Shown here piece after piece: positions 8,750 through 17,269 of a DNA stretch of 64,000 nt (its first letter is position 1; every line of letters starts with the position of its first letter). The stretch is from Dyella thiooxydans (GTDB taxonomy: Bacteria; Pseudomonadota; Gammaproteobacteria; Xanthomonadales; Rhodanobacteraceae). The notes below the pieces were generated by a model. The model was not told where the DNA came from, made no database searches, and saw only the letters and a list, made by a program, of their open reading frames with translations. Made by a program: the position numbers and the translations under genes. The stretch is from assembly GCF_001641285.1 (NCBI RefSeq), contig NZ_CP014841.1:3246001-3310000 (forward strand), given 5' to 3'.

Positions 8750-9709
8750 TCACGCGCGGAAATATGCCTCGCGATCCAAGTCGGCGAGCAGGCCTGGATG
8801 GGTCGGCCGCCATCCCAGCCGTTCCTGGGTGCTCTGGCTGGAGGCCGGGTTGTCGTAAGCTGCGAACGCGGCGAGCCAACTGAACCGCCAGGCCTCATTG
8901 GGCGTCATGCTGACCGCAGGCAGATTCAGGCGTTGTCCAATAACCTCAGCGATCTGGCGAAAGGGAACGCCCTCTTCGGCGACGCCGTGATAGCGCGCGC
9001 CGGCCTGTCCCTCCTCCAGCGCCAGGCGCAACAGAATCGCAGCATCGAGGCGATGGACGGCGCTCCACCGATTCGCGCCGTCGCCGACGTAGCCGGCACT
9101 CTTGTGCTTACGCGCAACGGCGATGAGCCTTGGGACGAGACCGTGATCGCCATCGCCATGCACTGAGGGCGCGAGACGGACCACCGTCGCACGGACGCCG
9201 CGTTCGGCCCAAACCTTGACAGCCGCTTCGGTCTGGGAGCGCATCCAACCCGGAGAGCGCGGGTCGGGCTCGTCGTCTTCCGTCGCCGTTCGCCCCTCAG
9301 CCATGCCCATGGTGCCGAACACGGTCACCAGGGGCCTACCCGATCCCTTCAACGCCCCGGCCATGGCGTCGATCGCGCGTCGGTCGGCGGCGGTGATTGC
9401 CGTGCCGAACCGGCCGACGATCCCGAACGGCGAGCCGCCGAAGATGACACCAAGCCGCCGCCCGAGCGGGATGTCGCCCGGACCATGGATGAAGGCCAGA
9501 TGGATGACGCCGTCGGCGCCTGCGGCCCCGGCTCTGAGGGTCTCAGGCTCGTGAAGGGATCCTGCATGGGCTCTCGCGCCAAGTTTTGCCAGCTTCTCGG
9601 CAGCCTTATCCGAACGGGCCAAGCCGGTGACTTGGTGGCCGGCGCCAATCAGCTCTTTGACAACCGCCTGACCTATAAAACCGGTTGCGCCGGTGACGAA
9701 TACTCGCAT
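8750..9709 (-). CDS. NAD(P)-binding epimerase-like (extended SDR) protein
   Basis: 319-residue Rossmann-fold protein with TGATGFIG at residues 7-14 and the NADP-type GLARSDKA. VRLAPSVHGDGDHG lies near residue 185. A GGGAG ribosome-binding site precedes ATG 9709. It is divergent from the AraC regulator starting at 9800, with about 90 bp between them. It is a paralogue of 3172-4059. The reaction is unknown; relatives are annotated as NAD-dependent epimerase/dehydratase or SDR proteins. Confidence 0.83.
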   Translation of the reverse strand: MRVFVTGATGFIGQAVVKELIGAGHQVTGLARSDKAAEKLAKLGARAHAGSLHEPETLRAGAAGADGVIHLAFIHGPGDIPLGRRLGVIFGGSPFGIVGRFGTAITAADRRAIDAMAGALKGSGRPLVTVFGTMGMAEGRTATEDDEPDPRSPGWMRSQTEAAVKVWAERGVRATVVRLAPSVHGDGDHGLVPRLIAVARKHKSAGYVGDGANRWSAVHRLDAAILLRLALEEGQAGARYHGVAEEGVPFRQIAEVIGQRLNLPAVSMTPNEAWRFSWLAAFAAYDNPASSQSTQERLGWRPTHPGLLADLDREAYFRA

Positions 9710-9799
9710 GTCGAACTCCCAGTGTCCTGAGCCAACGGTACCGGCAACGGCAGAGACGATCTACAATTGAAAATCCACTTCTGATTATTGAGCGTCCAA

Positions 9800-10705
9800 T
9801 TGGATCCCTTATCGCAAGTCATCAGTTTGCTGCGGCCACGCGAGTTGAGCTGGCGCATGATTGCGGTACGGGAGCCCTGGGCCATCCGCTTTCCGGCCGT
9901 CGAAGCGGTGGTGTTTGGGCAAATGATCGAAGGGACATGCGCGCTCGAACGAGGCGAGGTCGAGCTGGAGCTGCGGCCCGGTGACTTCATGATGATGGCC
10001 CGCCCCCCTGAGTGGACCATGCGATCGGGTCCGGAGGTGGAGCCGATCGACTTGAAGGTGCTGTTCGCCGATTCGAAAGCACTCCAAGGGGACGATCCCA
10101 CCAAGCCCGCTGCCCGTTTCCTTGCAGGCCATTTCCTATTCGCCGAGCCAAATGCGGATCAAATGGCAGGTTTGCTTTCACCGATCGTGCATGTCCGAGC
10201 GGCCGATGTGGCCGCTCAGCGGCTGGGACGGCTGCTAAGTCTCTTGGATGACGAGGCCACGGCGGACCGGCCAGGCCGTTCTTTGGCATTGGATCGCCTG
10301 CTGGAGGTGATCCTCGTCGAGACACTGCGTCATCGCGCCAATCAGGTGGAAGGCATGCAGCCAGGCCTGTTGGCGGGTCTGGCCGATCCGCGCATCAGCC
10401 GCGCACTGCGGGCGCTCCACAGGGAGCCGTCACACCCCTGGACTGTTGCCCAGCTCGCGCGGGAAGCGCACATGTCGCGAGCCGGGTTCGCCGCCCGGTT
10501 CGCCGAGATCGTCGGCGTCTCGCCCATCGGCTATCTGTCGGCTTGGCGCATGTCGCTGGCCAAAGCTGCCTTGGTGTCGACCAAGCGTCCGATGATCGAC
10601 GTAGCGAAGGTTGCAGGCTATGGATCGGTTAGCGCCTTCAGCACCGCGTTCAACCGCGCGACAGGGATGTCGCCTACGGCTTACAGCCAATTGGCGGCTG
10701 GATGA
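9800..10705 (+). CDS. AraC family regulator with N-terminal cupin (Cupin_6)
   Basis: 301-residue regulator. The N-terminal cupin domain contains LRPGDFMMM, and the C-terminal HTH domain (about 200-300) has WTVAQLAREAHMSRAGFAAR and VAGYGSVSAFSTAFNR. The start is not ATG: TTG 9800 gives MDPLSQVISLLRP, the usual beginning of this family; TTG 9788, four codons earlier, is the alternative. A TACAAT -10-like box at 9772-9777 makes the upstream start less likely. It is divergent from the epimerase-like gene at 8750-9709, its probable target. Confidence 0.85.
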   Translation: MDPLSQVISLLRPRELSWRMIAVREPWAIRFPAVEAVVFGQMIEGTCALERGEVELELRPGDFMMMARPPEWTMRSGPEVEPIDLKVLFADSKALQGDDPTKPAARFLAGHFLFAEPNADQMAGLLSPIVHVRAADVAAQRLGRLLSLLDDEATADRPGRSLALDRLLEVILVETLRHRANQVEGMQPGLLAGLADPRISRALRALHREPSHPWTVAQLAREAHMSRAGFAARFAEIVGVSPIGYLSAWRMSLAKAALVSTKRPMIDVAKVAGYGSVSAFSTAFNRATGMSPTAYSQLAAG

Positions 10706-11056
10706 CCCGCGTATCAAAATTCACTATTCCTCAGCTGGTCGATATGGGCGATCGCAGGAGCGCGGCACTTCAGCTCAGCGATACGTTCCGCGAGATCAAG
10801 CTCACGCTTTTGGCGCGCGCGGCATATTGACCGGCGTGCTCGCTTTCAACAGACCACCTCCACTGAAGGCGAACTCCCGCCACGCGCGAAGGTCAGACGA
10901 CGCCGACCTTGGTCAATCAATTTTCGGCTATCTGGTCAAATCCCGGCGTGCGTCAACAACGCATGGAACTGGAAGACAGGTAATAGTGCGAGTTTGAGAG
11001 CACGCGCTGTAGGGAGTTGTTTCGTTGCCGAACCATACGCTGCGAGATTGTCTTGC
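10706..11056. other. intergenic region, possible gene remnant
   Basis: No intact gene is supported. On the minus strand, around 10,740-10,830, a short stretch reads like a charged helix (RELDLAERIAELKCRAP) that is open in one frame while the preceding part looks better in another, as in a frameshifted relic. I could not assign it to a family. Confidence 0.3.
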
Positions 11057-11992
11057 CTACGTTCGCGCGGCCCGCCGGATGGCCTGAGGCGGAACGCCAT
11101 GCAGTTTCACGAACGCCCGGCGCATGCGTTCGGGATCGGTGAATCCAACGGCGCGCGCGATCGATTCTACCGGCTCAGCTCCATCTTGGAGCCTTGCGAG
11201 CGCGGCCTCCACGCGCAACCGTTCCACGGCGCGTGCAGGAGTCTCCCCTGTCTCGCGACGGAACGCGCGGCTGAACTGCCGCGGGCTGAGATGAACCGCC
11301 TCTGCCAGACGCTGGACGTCGAGCGGTTCGCACAGATGATCACGCGCGAAGGCAAGCGCCAGACGGATGCGATCGCTCGAGGGCTCCATCTGCGACAGCG
11401 AAGAAAACTGCGATTGTCCGCCTGACCGACGATAGTAGACAACCAGTTCGCGGGCGACCTCCCGCGCCATATCAGCACCATGATCGGCCTCGATCAGCGC
11501 AAGCGCCAGATCAATCCCCGCGGTAATCCCGGCCGACGTCCAGATGCTCTTGTCGGCGATGAAGATGTGATCCGCCTCGACCCGGACCCTTGGGTAGTCC
11601 TGCTGCAACAGGTGAGCCACTCGCCAATGGGTCGTTGCCCGACGCCCGTCCAGCAGTCCCGCCTCGGCCAGAAGGAAGGCTCCGGTGCAGACGCTCGCGA
11701 CACGCGCTGTCTTGCCGGCGAGCGCACGCACGGCGGCGATGTCGCCAGGCGCCCGCATCGGCGCGAGGTCCCCGCCAACCACGATGAGCGTATCCAGATC
11801 TGGCCGCGCTGCAGGGAGGCTCTCTACGACTGCCCCGCCGCTGCCGCGCACCGGGCCGCCCCCCTGCGATAGCACCTCCAACGCATAAAGAGCACGACCC
11901 GCGATCTTGGCGGCGGACTCGAACGCGCCGAAGGGGCCGGCAAAGTCCAGGATCTGGTGGCCCGGATACAGGTAGAAACCGATGCGATGCAT
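11057..11992 (-). CDS. GlxA-type AraC regulator (DJ-1/PfpI domain plus AraC HTH)
   Basis: 311-residue transcription factor with an N-terminal amidotransferase-like domain (SVCTGAFLLAEAG near residue 105) and a C-terminal AraC HTH domain with VQRLAEAVHLSPRQFSRAF and VGFTDPERMRRAF. It has the same architecture as 4426-5466 but is shorter at the N-terminus. It is divergent from the DJ-1 gene at 12072 with 79 bp between starts. The DJ-1/SDR operon opposite is the probable target. Confidence 0.87.
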   Translation of the reverse strand: MHRIGFYLYPGHQILDFAGPFGAFESAAKIAGRALYALEVLSQGGGPVRGSGGAVVESLPAARPDLDTLIVVGGDLAPMRAPGDIAAVRALAGKTARVASVCTGAFLLAEAGLLDGRRATTHWRVAHLLQQDYPRVRVEADHIFIADKSIWTSAGITAGIDLALALIEADHGADMAREVARELVVYYRRSGGQSQFSSLSQMEPSSDRIRLALAFARDHLCEPLDVQRLAEAVHLSPRQFSRAFRRETGETPARAVERLRVEAALARLQDGAEPVESIARAVGFTDPERMRRAFVKLHGVPPQAIRRAART

Positions 11993-12071
11993 TGTGGCCT
12001 AATTTAAGGGATATACGTCATTTACGCCATATCTCCTCTGCGCCAATCTGACCGGCAAAAGGAGATCTGCC

Positions 12072-12755
12072 ATGACACATGTCGTCATCCCCCTCTACGA
12101 AGGGGTGACCCCGCTCGACTTCGCGGGCCCCTATCAACTTCTCCATGCCCTGCCGGACATGGACATCACGCTGGCCGCGATCGACCGGAAAGAGATCGTG
12201 GCGGACGGTCTGACCCTAGGCGCACTGGGCGATCTGGAACGGATCGGGCCTTGCGACATTCTTCTCGTCCCCGGTGGCCTTGGCTGCGTTGCGGCGCTGG
12301 AGACCTCGCGCTTCCTCGCCGCAATTCGCCGGCTCGCTAAGGACGCGACCTATGTCACCTCGGTCTGTACCGGCTCGCTGATTCTGGCCGCGGCAGGGCT
12401 TCTCGACGGGCGCCGTGCTGCCTGTCATTGGGCCTTTCGGGAGCTTCTGCGCGCCTTCGGGGCGATCCCGGACGCGGGGCGAGTGGTCCGTGACGGTCGT
12501 TGCATCACCGGTGGCGGGGTAACCGCCGGGACGGATTTCGCCCTCGCCCTGATCGCAGAACTGCGCGGGGCGGCCGCCGCACAGGGCGCCCAGCTTCTAC
12601 TGGAATACGCACCCGAACCTCCTTTCAACGCGGGCCTCCCCGAAACGGCGCCGCCATCCGTCCTGAAGGCGGTAAATGCCCGGCTCTCCCATGGGGTCGC
12701 GGATGCCACGCGGCGCATCGCGATAGTCGCCGAGCAGTTACGCGATGCCGGCTGA
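12072..12755 (+). CDS. DJ-1/PfpI family protein, isonitrile-hydratase-like
   Basis: 227-residue DJ-1/PfpI protein with the nucleophile motif SVCTGSLILAAAG (about residue 97) after VPGGLG, and the C-terminal YAPEPPFNAGLP shared with the protein at 5498-6202. AAAGGAG upstream of the ATG is a strong ribosome-binding site. It is followed 27 bp later by an SDR gene, so the two likely form one transcript under the divergent GlxA-type regulator. The substrate is unknown. Confidence 0.82.
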   Translation: MTHVVIPLYEGVTPLDFAGPYQLLHALPDMDITLAAIDRKEIVADGLTLGALGDLERIGPCDILLVPGGLGCVAALETSRFLAAIRRLAKDATYVTSVCTGSLILAAAGLLDGRRAACHWAFRELLRAFGAIPDAGRVVRDGRCITGGGVTAGTDFALALIAELRGAAAAQGAQLLLEYAPEPPFNAGLPETAPPSVLKAVNARLSHGVADATRRIAIVAEQLRDAG

Positions 12756-12782
12756 ACGCTCTTTCAAAAAAGGAACATCCTC

Positions 12783-13526
12783 ATGAGACTGAAGAACAAG
12801 ACAGCCCTTATCACTGGTGGTACCAGCGGCATCGGGCTCGCCACGGCGAAGCTCTTCCTGCGCGAGGGCGCGCGCGTCGCCGTCACCGGGCGCGATGCGA
12901 GTCGCTTTGAGGCCGTGCGTGCCGAGCTTGGCGAAGAGGCCCTGATTCTCCAGGCCGATGCCCGCTCGATCCCTGACATGCAGGCAGTCCGCAAGGAGAT
13001 TGCCGAGGCCTTTGGTGAGCTCGATATCTTCTTCGTCAATGCGGGCATCGCCTACGCCACCCCGCTCGCCGAAACCGACGCGGCCCGCTACGACGAGATC
13101 ATGGATATTGACGTCAAGGGCGTCTTCTTCTCGATGCAGGCCGTGGCACCGATCCTGCGTCCGGGCGCCTCGGTGATCCTGACGACCTCGTTCATCATCC
13201 ATGTCGGCCGGCCCGGGCTTTCCCTGCTTTCGGCCGCGAAAGCCGCAGTCCGGTCGCTGGCAAGAACCTGGTCGCGCGAATTCCTCGATCGCAGGGTTCG
13301 CGTCAACACGATCTCCCCCGGTTTCGTCGACACGCCACTGATTGGTCGCCATCGCAGCCCGGAGGAAGTCCAGGCATTCAGGGACAAGGCCGCTCGGACA
13401 GTCCCCATCGGTCGTATCGGGGAAGCCGAGGATATCGCGGCCGCGGCCCTCTACCTTGCCAGCGACGAATCCAGCTACGTGGTCGGCGCGGAGTTGGTCG
13501 TCGATGGTGGTATCTCGCAGATCTGA
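12783..13526 (+). CDS. SDR family protein lacking the catalytic tyrosine
   Basis: 247-residue classical short-chain dehydrogenase fold. The cofactor motif TGGTSGIG (residues 11-18) and the NAG motif (VNAGIAYA) are present. In the active site the expected YxxxK is replaced: the sequence reads GRPGLSLLSAAKAAVRS, with Leu where relatives have Tyr (SVYSAxKA). Lys is kept. The C-terminal cofactor region ISPGFVDTPL and the closing DGGISQI are normal. The protein may have lost or altered activity, or uses another residue. AAAGGAAC precedes the start. It is the second gene of the DJ-1 operon. Confidence 0.85.
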   Translation: MRLKNKTALITGGTSGIGLATAKLFLREGARVAVTGRDASRFEAVRAELGEEALILQADARSIPDMQAVRKEIAEAFGELDIFFVNAGIAYATPLAETDAARYDEIMDIDVKGVFFSMQAVAPILRPGASVILTTSFIIHVGRPGLSLLSAAKAAVRSLARTWSREFLDRRVRVNTISPGFVDTPLIGRHRSPEEVQAFRDKAARTVPIGRIGEAEDIAAAALYLASDESSYVVGAELVVDGGISQI

Positions 13527-13538
13527 GGCCTGGCCATG

Positions 13539-13567
13539 ATGTCGGGCAGAACATCTTTGCCCGACAT
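13539..13567 (+). terminator. stem-loop after the DJ-1/SDR operon
   Basis: ATGTCGGGCA and TGCCCGACAT form a perfect 10-bp stem around a 9-nt loop, starting 13 bp after the SDR stop codon. No T tract follows, so it may be a processing or Rho-associated structure and not a strong intrinsic terminator. Confidence 0.45.
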
Positions 13568-13811
13568 CGCGATCACGGCGCGAGGATCGCCCCCAGTGAC
13601 TTTCAGACGTTGGCACGTGCGATGCACAGCAAACTCAATCGCATCAGTGCCACTGCCGCAGGAGCAGATCACCGGAGCAGGGATAAGCGCTATCAGGAGC
13701 CGTGCGTGCGGGTACCTTTAAACAGCCTGCCGGTCCACGCGGCGACATAAGGCGGGTGCGTAGGATCATGTTGTTTTGTCGTGACGCCCCGGATATCTCC
13801 TTATGTGTAAA

Positions 13812-14744
13812 TCAGTGCGATGAGACAAATTCTGACTGCCCATGCGCGACTGGCATGGCGAAGTTGCGCTTCATCCGCTCAACCTCTTCGAGCGGTGGCC
13901 TACCGAATAGTCGTTTGAATTCACGGCTGAACTGCGATGCGCTCGCGTAGCCGACGGCAGACGCTGCCGCTGACGCCGTGAGCTGGTGCCGAAGCATAAG
14001 TAGGCGAGCCTGATGCAGGCGTGTCGACTGCACATAACGCATGGGCGAGGTGCCCGTTATCGCCCGAAAATGGGCGTGGAAGGTCGGCGGGCTCATCGCC
14101 GCTTCGGATGCGAGTCGGTCGATGCCTAGCGCTTCGGCGTAACGGCGATGAATGAGGCGGATCGCACGACCCACCATGCCAAAGTTGCCTTGTTGCGCCA
14201 GCGCCGCGCGCATCGATCCTCCCTGCGCGCCGGCCAGTATCCGATAGTAGATTTCACGCACGAGCGCGGGGCCAAGAACCTCGTCATCCGGAGGATGCGC
14301 CAGGGCTTCGAGCAGACGCAGGATCGATTCTGCCAACGCGTCCTCCATCAGTGAGGAATACAGCCCTCGCGGCGGCGCGTGCGACACCCCAAGCCGCTCA
14401 TCGATCTGCATGCAGACTTCTGCGGCGACCGCGTGGTCGAGCCGAAAGTAGATCGCCAGTAGTGGTTTGTTGCTCGACGCATCCGTCTCCATGGTGAAAG
14501 GCACCGGCACCGAAACGACGAGGTAGTGCTGCTCGTCATAAACGAATACGTCGTTGCCTAGCATTCCGCGCTTTCGACCCTGCGCCACCACGACGATGCC
14601 TGGTTCGTAGAGCACCGGGGTATGGCCAAGTGGTCGATCGGATCGAAGAAGACGCACGTCCGGCAGCGACGTCAATGTGTAGCCCTCGGTCGTCGCAAGC
14701 TTGCGAAGCAGAGCGATCATGCGCTGGCGAGAAGAAATGCCCAT
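13812..14744 (-). CDS. AraC family regulator (AraC_N type)
   Basis: 310-residue regulator with an AraC_N sensory half (PGIVVVAQGRKRGMLGND near residue 50) and a C-terminal HTH pair (LGIDRLASEAAMSPPTFHAH and VGYASASQFSREFKRLFG). GGAGAG lies upstream of ATG 14744. It is divergent from the SDR gene starting at 14880 with about 135 bp between them, so it probably controls that gene. It is a paralogue of the regulator at 7721-8620. Confidence 0.87.
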   Translation of the reverse strand: MGISSRQRMIALLRKLATTEGYTLTSLPDVRLLRSDRPLGHTPVLYEPGIVVVAQGRKRGMLGNDVFVYDEQHYLVVSVPVPFTMETDASSNKPLLAIYFRLDHAVAAEVCMQIDERLGVSHAPPRGLYSSLMEDALAESILRLLEALAHPPDDEVLGPALVREIYYRILAGAQGGSMRAALAQQGNFGMVGRAIRLIHRRYAEALGIDRLASEAAMSPPTFHAHFRAITGTSPMRYVQSTRLHQARLLMLRHQLTASAAASAVGYASASQFSREFKRLFGRPPLEEVERMKRNFAMPVAHGQSEFVSSH

Positions 14745-14879
14745 ATCTCTACTCTCCGGCTCTCAGTCTCATGGCGCAAGCAGGAGTCATAGGATCAGGC
14801 AATCTTGCCACACCGAGGGCCATGGGCAGCGCCTTCTTCGGCACCTACATTGGTTCCGAACTTGACCAGGAGTCCATCC

Positions 14880-15710
14880 ATGTCCCAGAAGACCCTCTTC
14901 ATTACCGGCGTGAGCAGTGGCTTTGGCCTCGCGCTCGCTCGCGAGGCCCTTGCTGCCGGCCACAGGGTAATCGGTACTGTCCGTACCGCCGAATCCCGTC
15001 GGGCCTTTGAGGCCCTCAACAGTGACCGCGCCCACGCGTTTTTGCTTGACATCACCCACATCGATGCAATCCCGGATGTCGTTGCCGATGCGGAATCCAC
15101 GATCGGACCCGTTGATGTCCTTGTGAACAACGCCGGGTACGGCCACGAAGGGATCTTTGAGGAATCTCCGCTTGAGGAGATGCGGCACCAGTTCGAAGTA
15201 AACGTCTTCGGTGCCGTGGCAATGACGCACGCGTTCGTGCCGCGCTTTCGCAAGCGTCGCAGTGGCCACATCGTGAACATCACCTCGATGGGTGGCTTCA
15301 TCACGATGCCGGGTATCGCTTACTACTGTGGCAGCAAGTTTGCGCTCGAGGGCATCAGCGAAGTGCTTGGCAAGGAGCTTAAGCCGTTCGGCGTGCATGT
15401 GACTGCCGTGGCTCCGGGAAGCTTCAGGACCGACTGGGCTGGGCGATCGATGCAACGATCTCCCAGGAGCATTTCCGACTACGACGCCATGTTTGATCCC
15501 ATCCGGCTTGCCCGGCGCGAAAAGAGCGGCAAGCAGCTGGGGGATCCCGCGAAGGCGGCCCAGGCCATTCTGGCTTTGATCGATCATCCAGCCCCGCCCG
15601 CACACCTGCTGCTGGGGAGTGACGCGCTTTCGCTTGTACGAGACAAACTCGCCGCGATGGCCGAGGACATCCAGACTTGGGAGGAGGTGACGCGGTCGAC
15701 GGATGGGTAG
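14880..15710 (+). CDS. short-chain dehydrogenase/reductase
   Basis: 276-residue classical SDR. TGVSSGFG (residues 8-15) is the cofactor motif, VNNAGYGHEG the NNAG motif, and the catalytic Ser-Tyr-Lys is intact in ITSMGG and YYCGSKFA (about residues 140-160). The frame is open to 14805, but ATG 14880 has AGGAG at good spacing and gives the usual N-terminus MSQKTLFITG. Relatives are oxidoreductases of unknown substrate. It is divergent from the AraC regulator. Confidence 0.87.
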   Translation: MSQKTLFITGVSSGFGLALAREALAAGHRVIGTVRTAESRRAFEALNSDRAHAFLLDITHIDAIPDVVADAESTIGPVDVLVNNAGYGHEGIFEESPLEEMRHQFEVNVFGAVAMTHAFVPRFRKRRSGHIVNITSMGGFITMPGIAYYCGSKFALEGISEVLGKELKPFGVHVTAVAPGSFRTDWAGRSMQRSPRSISDYDAMFDPIRLARREKSGKQLGDPAKAAQAILALIDHPAPPAHLLLGSDALSLVRDKLAAMAEDIQTWEEVTRSTDG

Positions 15711-15905
15711 CTCCGAGTGCCCTTGCGACTGATGCGGGTGGCGAGGTGAACCGACTCCGCCACCCGTTACACCCTCCACCGCGCGACTGTGCCGTCAGGG
15801 TGGTCAGCAAGATCGACGTACCGTCCACACCGATTGTTGCGATCGGGGTACAGCCCGAGCAGGCAAGTCCAGGATCCTGTGCATCGATCGACACTGGTAC
15901 TGACC

Positions 15906-17078
15906 CTATGGCCCCGCACCGGCTCCCTTTATGAAGTCAAGCAGCCGCTCGCCTAGTCGAACCGGCTGCTCCTGTTGAATCCAGTGACCGGCGCCATCAA
16001 TCATCTCGATGCCGTGCAGGCGCGTGGTCGCCCTCGACTTCATCAAATCCAAGGCCCCCGGCGTCGCATACGTTCCCCAGTCCTTTTCCCCACCGATGAA
16101 GAGGGACGGCACGTCGATGGTCTTACCCGAAAGCAGCCTGAGTTCGTCGTTCAGAGCCGGATCGGAAAGGACCCGATAGGCTTGCAGGGCGCCCTGAAAG
16201 CCAGTGCGCCCGTACTCCTCGACATAGACCTCAAGCTCCGCTTCGCTGAGCCAGGTGCAGGCTCGAACCTCGGCAGCGGACGGATGGAAGGGTGCAACCG
16301 CTTCTGGCATCGTCTTTTCCAGGTCCATGACGTAATACGCGGGCATCCGGGCGATGTCCTCAGCAGCGCTGCCCGGCAGTACATGCGGGTCGTTTTGCGG
16401 CCAATCGCCGCTCTTGACGTGGAAGAACGCCCTGAGAAAGGCATGCAGGCCTTGCGGGGGATCGGACATGTCCGCATCAGCTTGCTCTGAGCTCAGGTAC
16501 TGCTGGTAATGCTTTCTGGGAGGGTGAAGCGCACCCAGGGCCTTAGCCAGATTTGCCATTCCAGCGTTCGGGATGGCCGAAGACCCGTCATGTTGCGCAG
16601 TGTCGAAAGGAAATGCCGGAGGACCTGGAAACGGCGCACTCATGAACACGACGGAGCGGAAGACATCGGGCCGGGCAAGCGCGCAATAAGCCGATACCGG
16701 CGAGCCGATATCGTGCCCGATCACCGTGGCGGCTTGGCGGTACCCCAGGGCCAAGACCAACGCGAGGGTATCGCGGGCCATGTTGAGAAGGCTGAAAGGG
16801 GCCAAGGGTGTGTCGTAAGCGTCTTGCCACCCCGTGGTACGGCCATATCCGCGAAGATCAGGCGCAACGACGTGACAACCGGATGCAGCCAGGATTGGAA
16901 GCAGGAAGCGCCAGCCGTAGGCCAGGTCAGGGAATCCGTGGAGCAACACAATTAGAGGTCTGCCTGGCAGCTCGTGACCGGCCTCGAGGATATGCATATC
17001 GAGTCCGTTGACCCCCGGGATGAGGCGGGAGCGGATCCCTTGAGGTAGTTGCCCTGCGGCGAAGGACGGAAGGGTCAT
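15906..17078 (-). CDS. alpha/beta hydrolase, epoxide-hydrolase-like
   Basis: 390-residue alpha/beta hydrolase. The oxyanion-hole motif is HGFPD, followed by the nucleophile Asp in GHDIGS, as in epoxide hydrolases and haloalkane dehalogenases; the catalytic His lies in DGAGHWIQQE near the C-terminus. The inserted cap region contains AYYVMDLEKTMPEA. The frame is open to 17219, but ATG 17078 has CAGGAGAAG just upstream and leaves the operator region non-coding. It is divergent from the TetR gene at 17270, with the large palindrome between them. Confidence 0.83.
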   Translation of the reverse strand: MTLPSFAAGQLPQGIRSRLIPGVNGLDMHILEAGHELPGRPLIVLLHGFPDLAYGWRFLLPILAASGCHVVAPDLRGYGRTTGWQDAYDTPLAPFSLLNMARDTLALVLALGYRQAATVIGHDIGSPVSAYCALARPDVFRSVVFMSAPFPGPPAFPFDTAQHDGSSAIPNAGMANLAKALGALHPPRKHYQQYLSSEQADADMSDPPQGLHAFLRAFFHVKSGDWPQNDPHVLPGSAAEDIARMPAYYVMDLEKTMPEAVAPFHPSAAEVRACTWLSEAELEVYVEEYGRTGFQGALQAYRVLSDPALNDELRLLSGKTIDVPSLFIGGEKDWGTYATPGALDLMKSRATTRLHGIEMIDGAGHWIQQEQPVRLGERLLDFIKGAGAGP

Positions 17079-17186
17079 GCCAACTTCTCCTGAGGATCTT
17101 GTGGAACGTGTGGCGAGCGATTGCCCGCTCGGCCGGTCACTGCATCGAGCGACCCATCCCGTAGCGAAGGCCGCCGGCGGCAAGAC

Positions 17187-17204
17187 ATATGGCGAATGCC
17201 ATAT
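17187..17204. promoter_or_regulatory. secondary operator dyad TATGGC/GCCATA
   Basis: ATATGGC and GCCATAT flank GAAT, a perfect 7-bp dyad. It carries the same TATGGC/GCCATA half-sites as the larger palindrome next to it and lies just downstream of the minus-strand -10 box, where a bound repressor would block the hydrolase promoter. Confidence 0.6.
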
Positions 17205-17237
17205 TATGGCGATTGACATACTATGTCAATCGCCATA
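17205..17237. promoter_or_regulatory. 33-bp perfect palindrome, divergent promoter and TetR operator
   Basis: TATGGCGATTGACATA and its exact reverse complement flank a single central C (17221). Each arm holds a perfect TTGACA -35 box, one per strand. On the minus strand TTGACA (17229-17224) is followed after 17 bp by TAATAT (17206-17201), facing the hydrolase gene. On the plus strand TTGACA (17213-17218) is followed after 17 bp by TACCTT, facing the TetR gene. A dimeric repressor here would block both, which fits autoregulation by the adjacent TetR protein (inference). Confidence 0.75.
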
Positions 17238-17269
17238 CCTTGCATTCAGTGCTGCCCACGGATCCACGC

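Noticed and set aside
13570..13730. Possible remnant coding stretch (DFQTLARAMHSKLNRI)
   Set aside because: The frame is protein-like but short, without start or known family; evidence is too weak for a pseudogene call.
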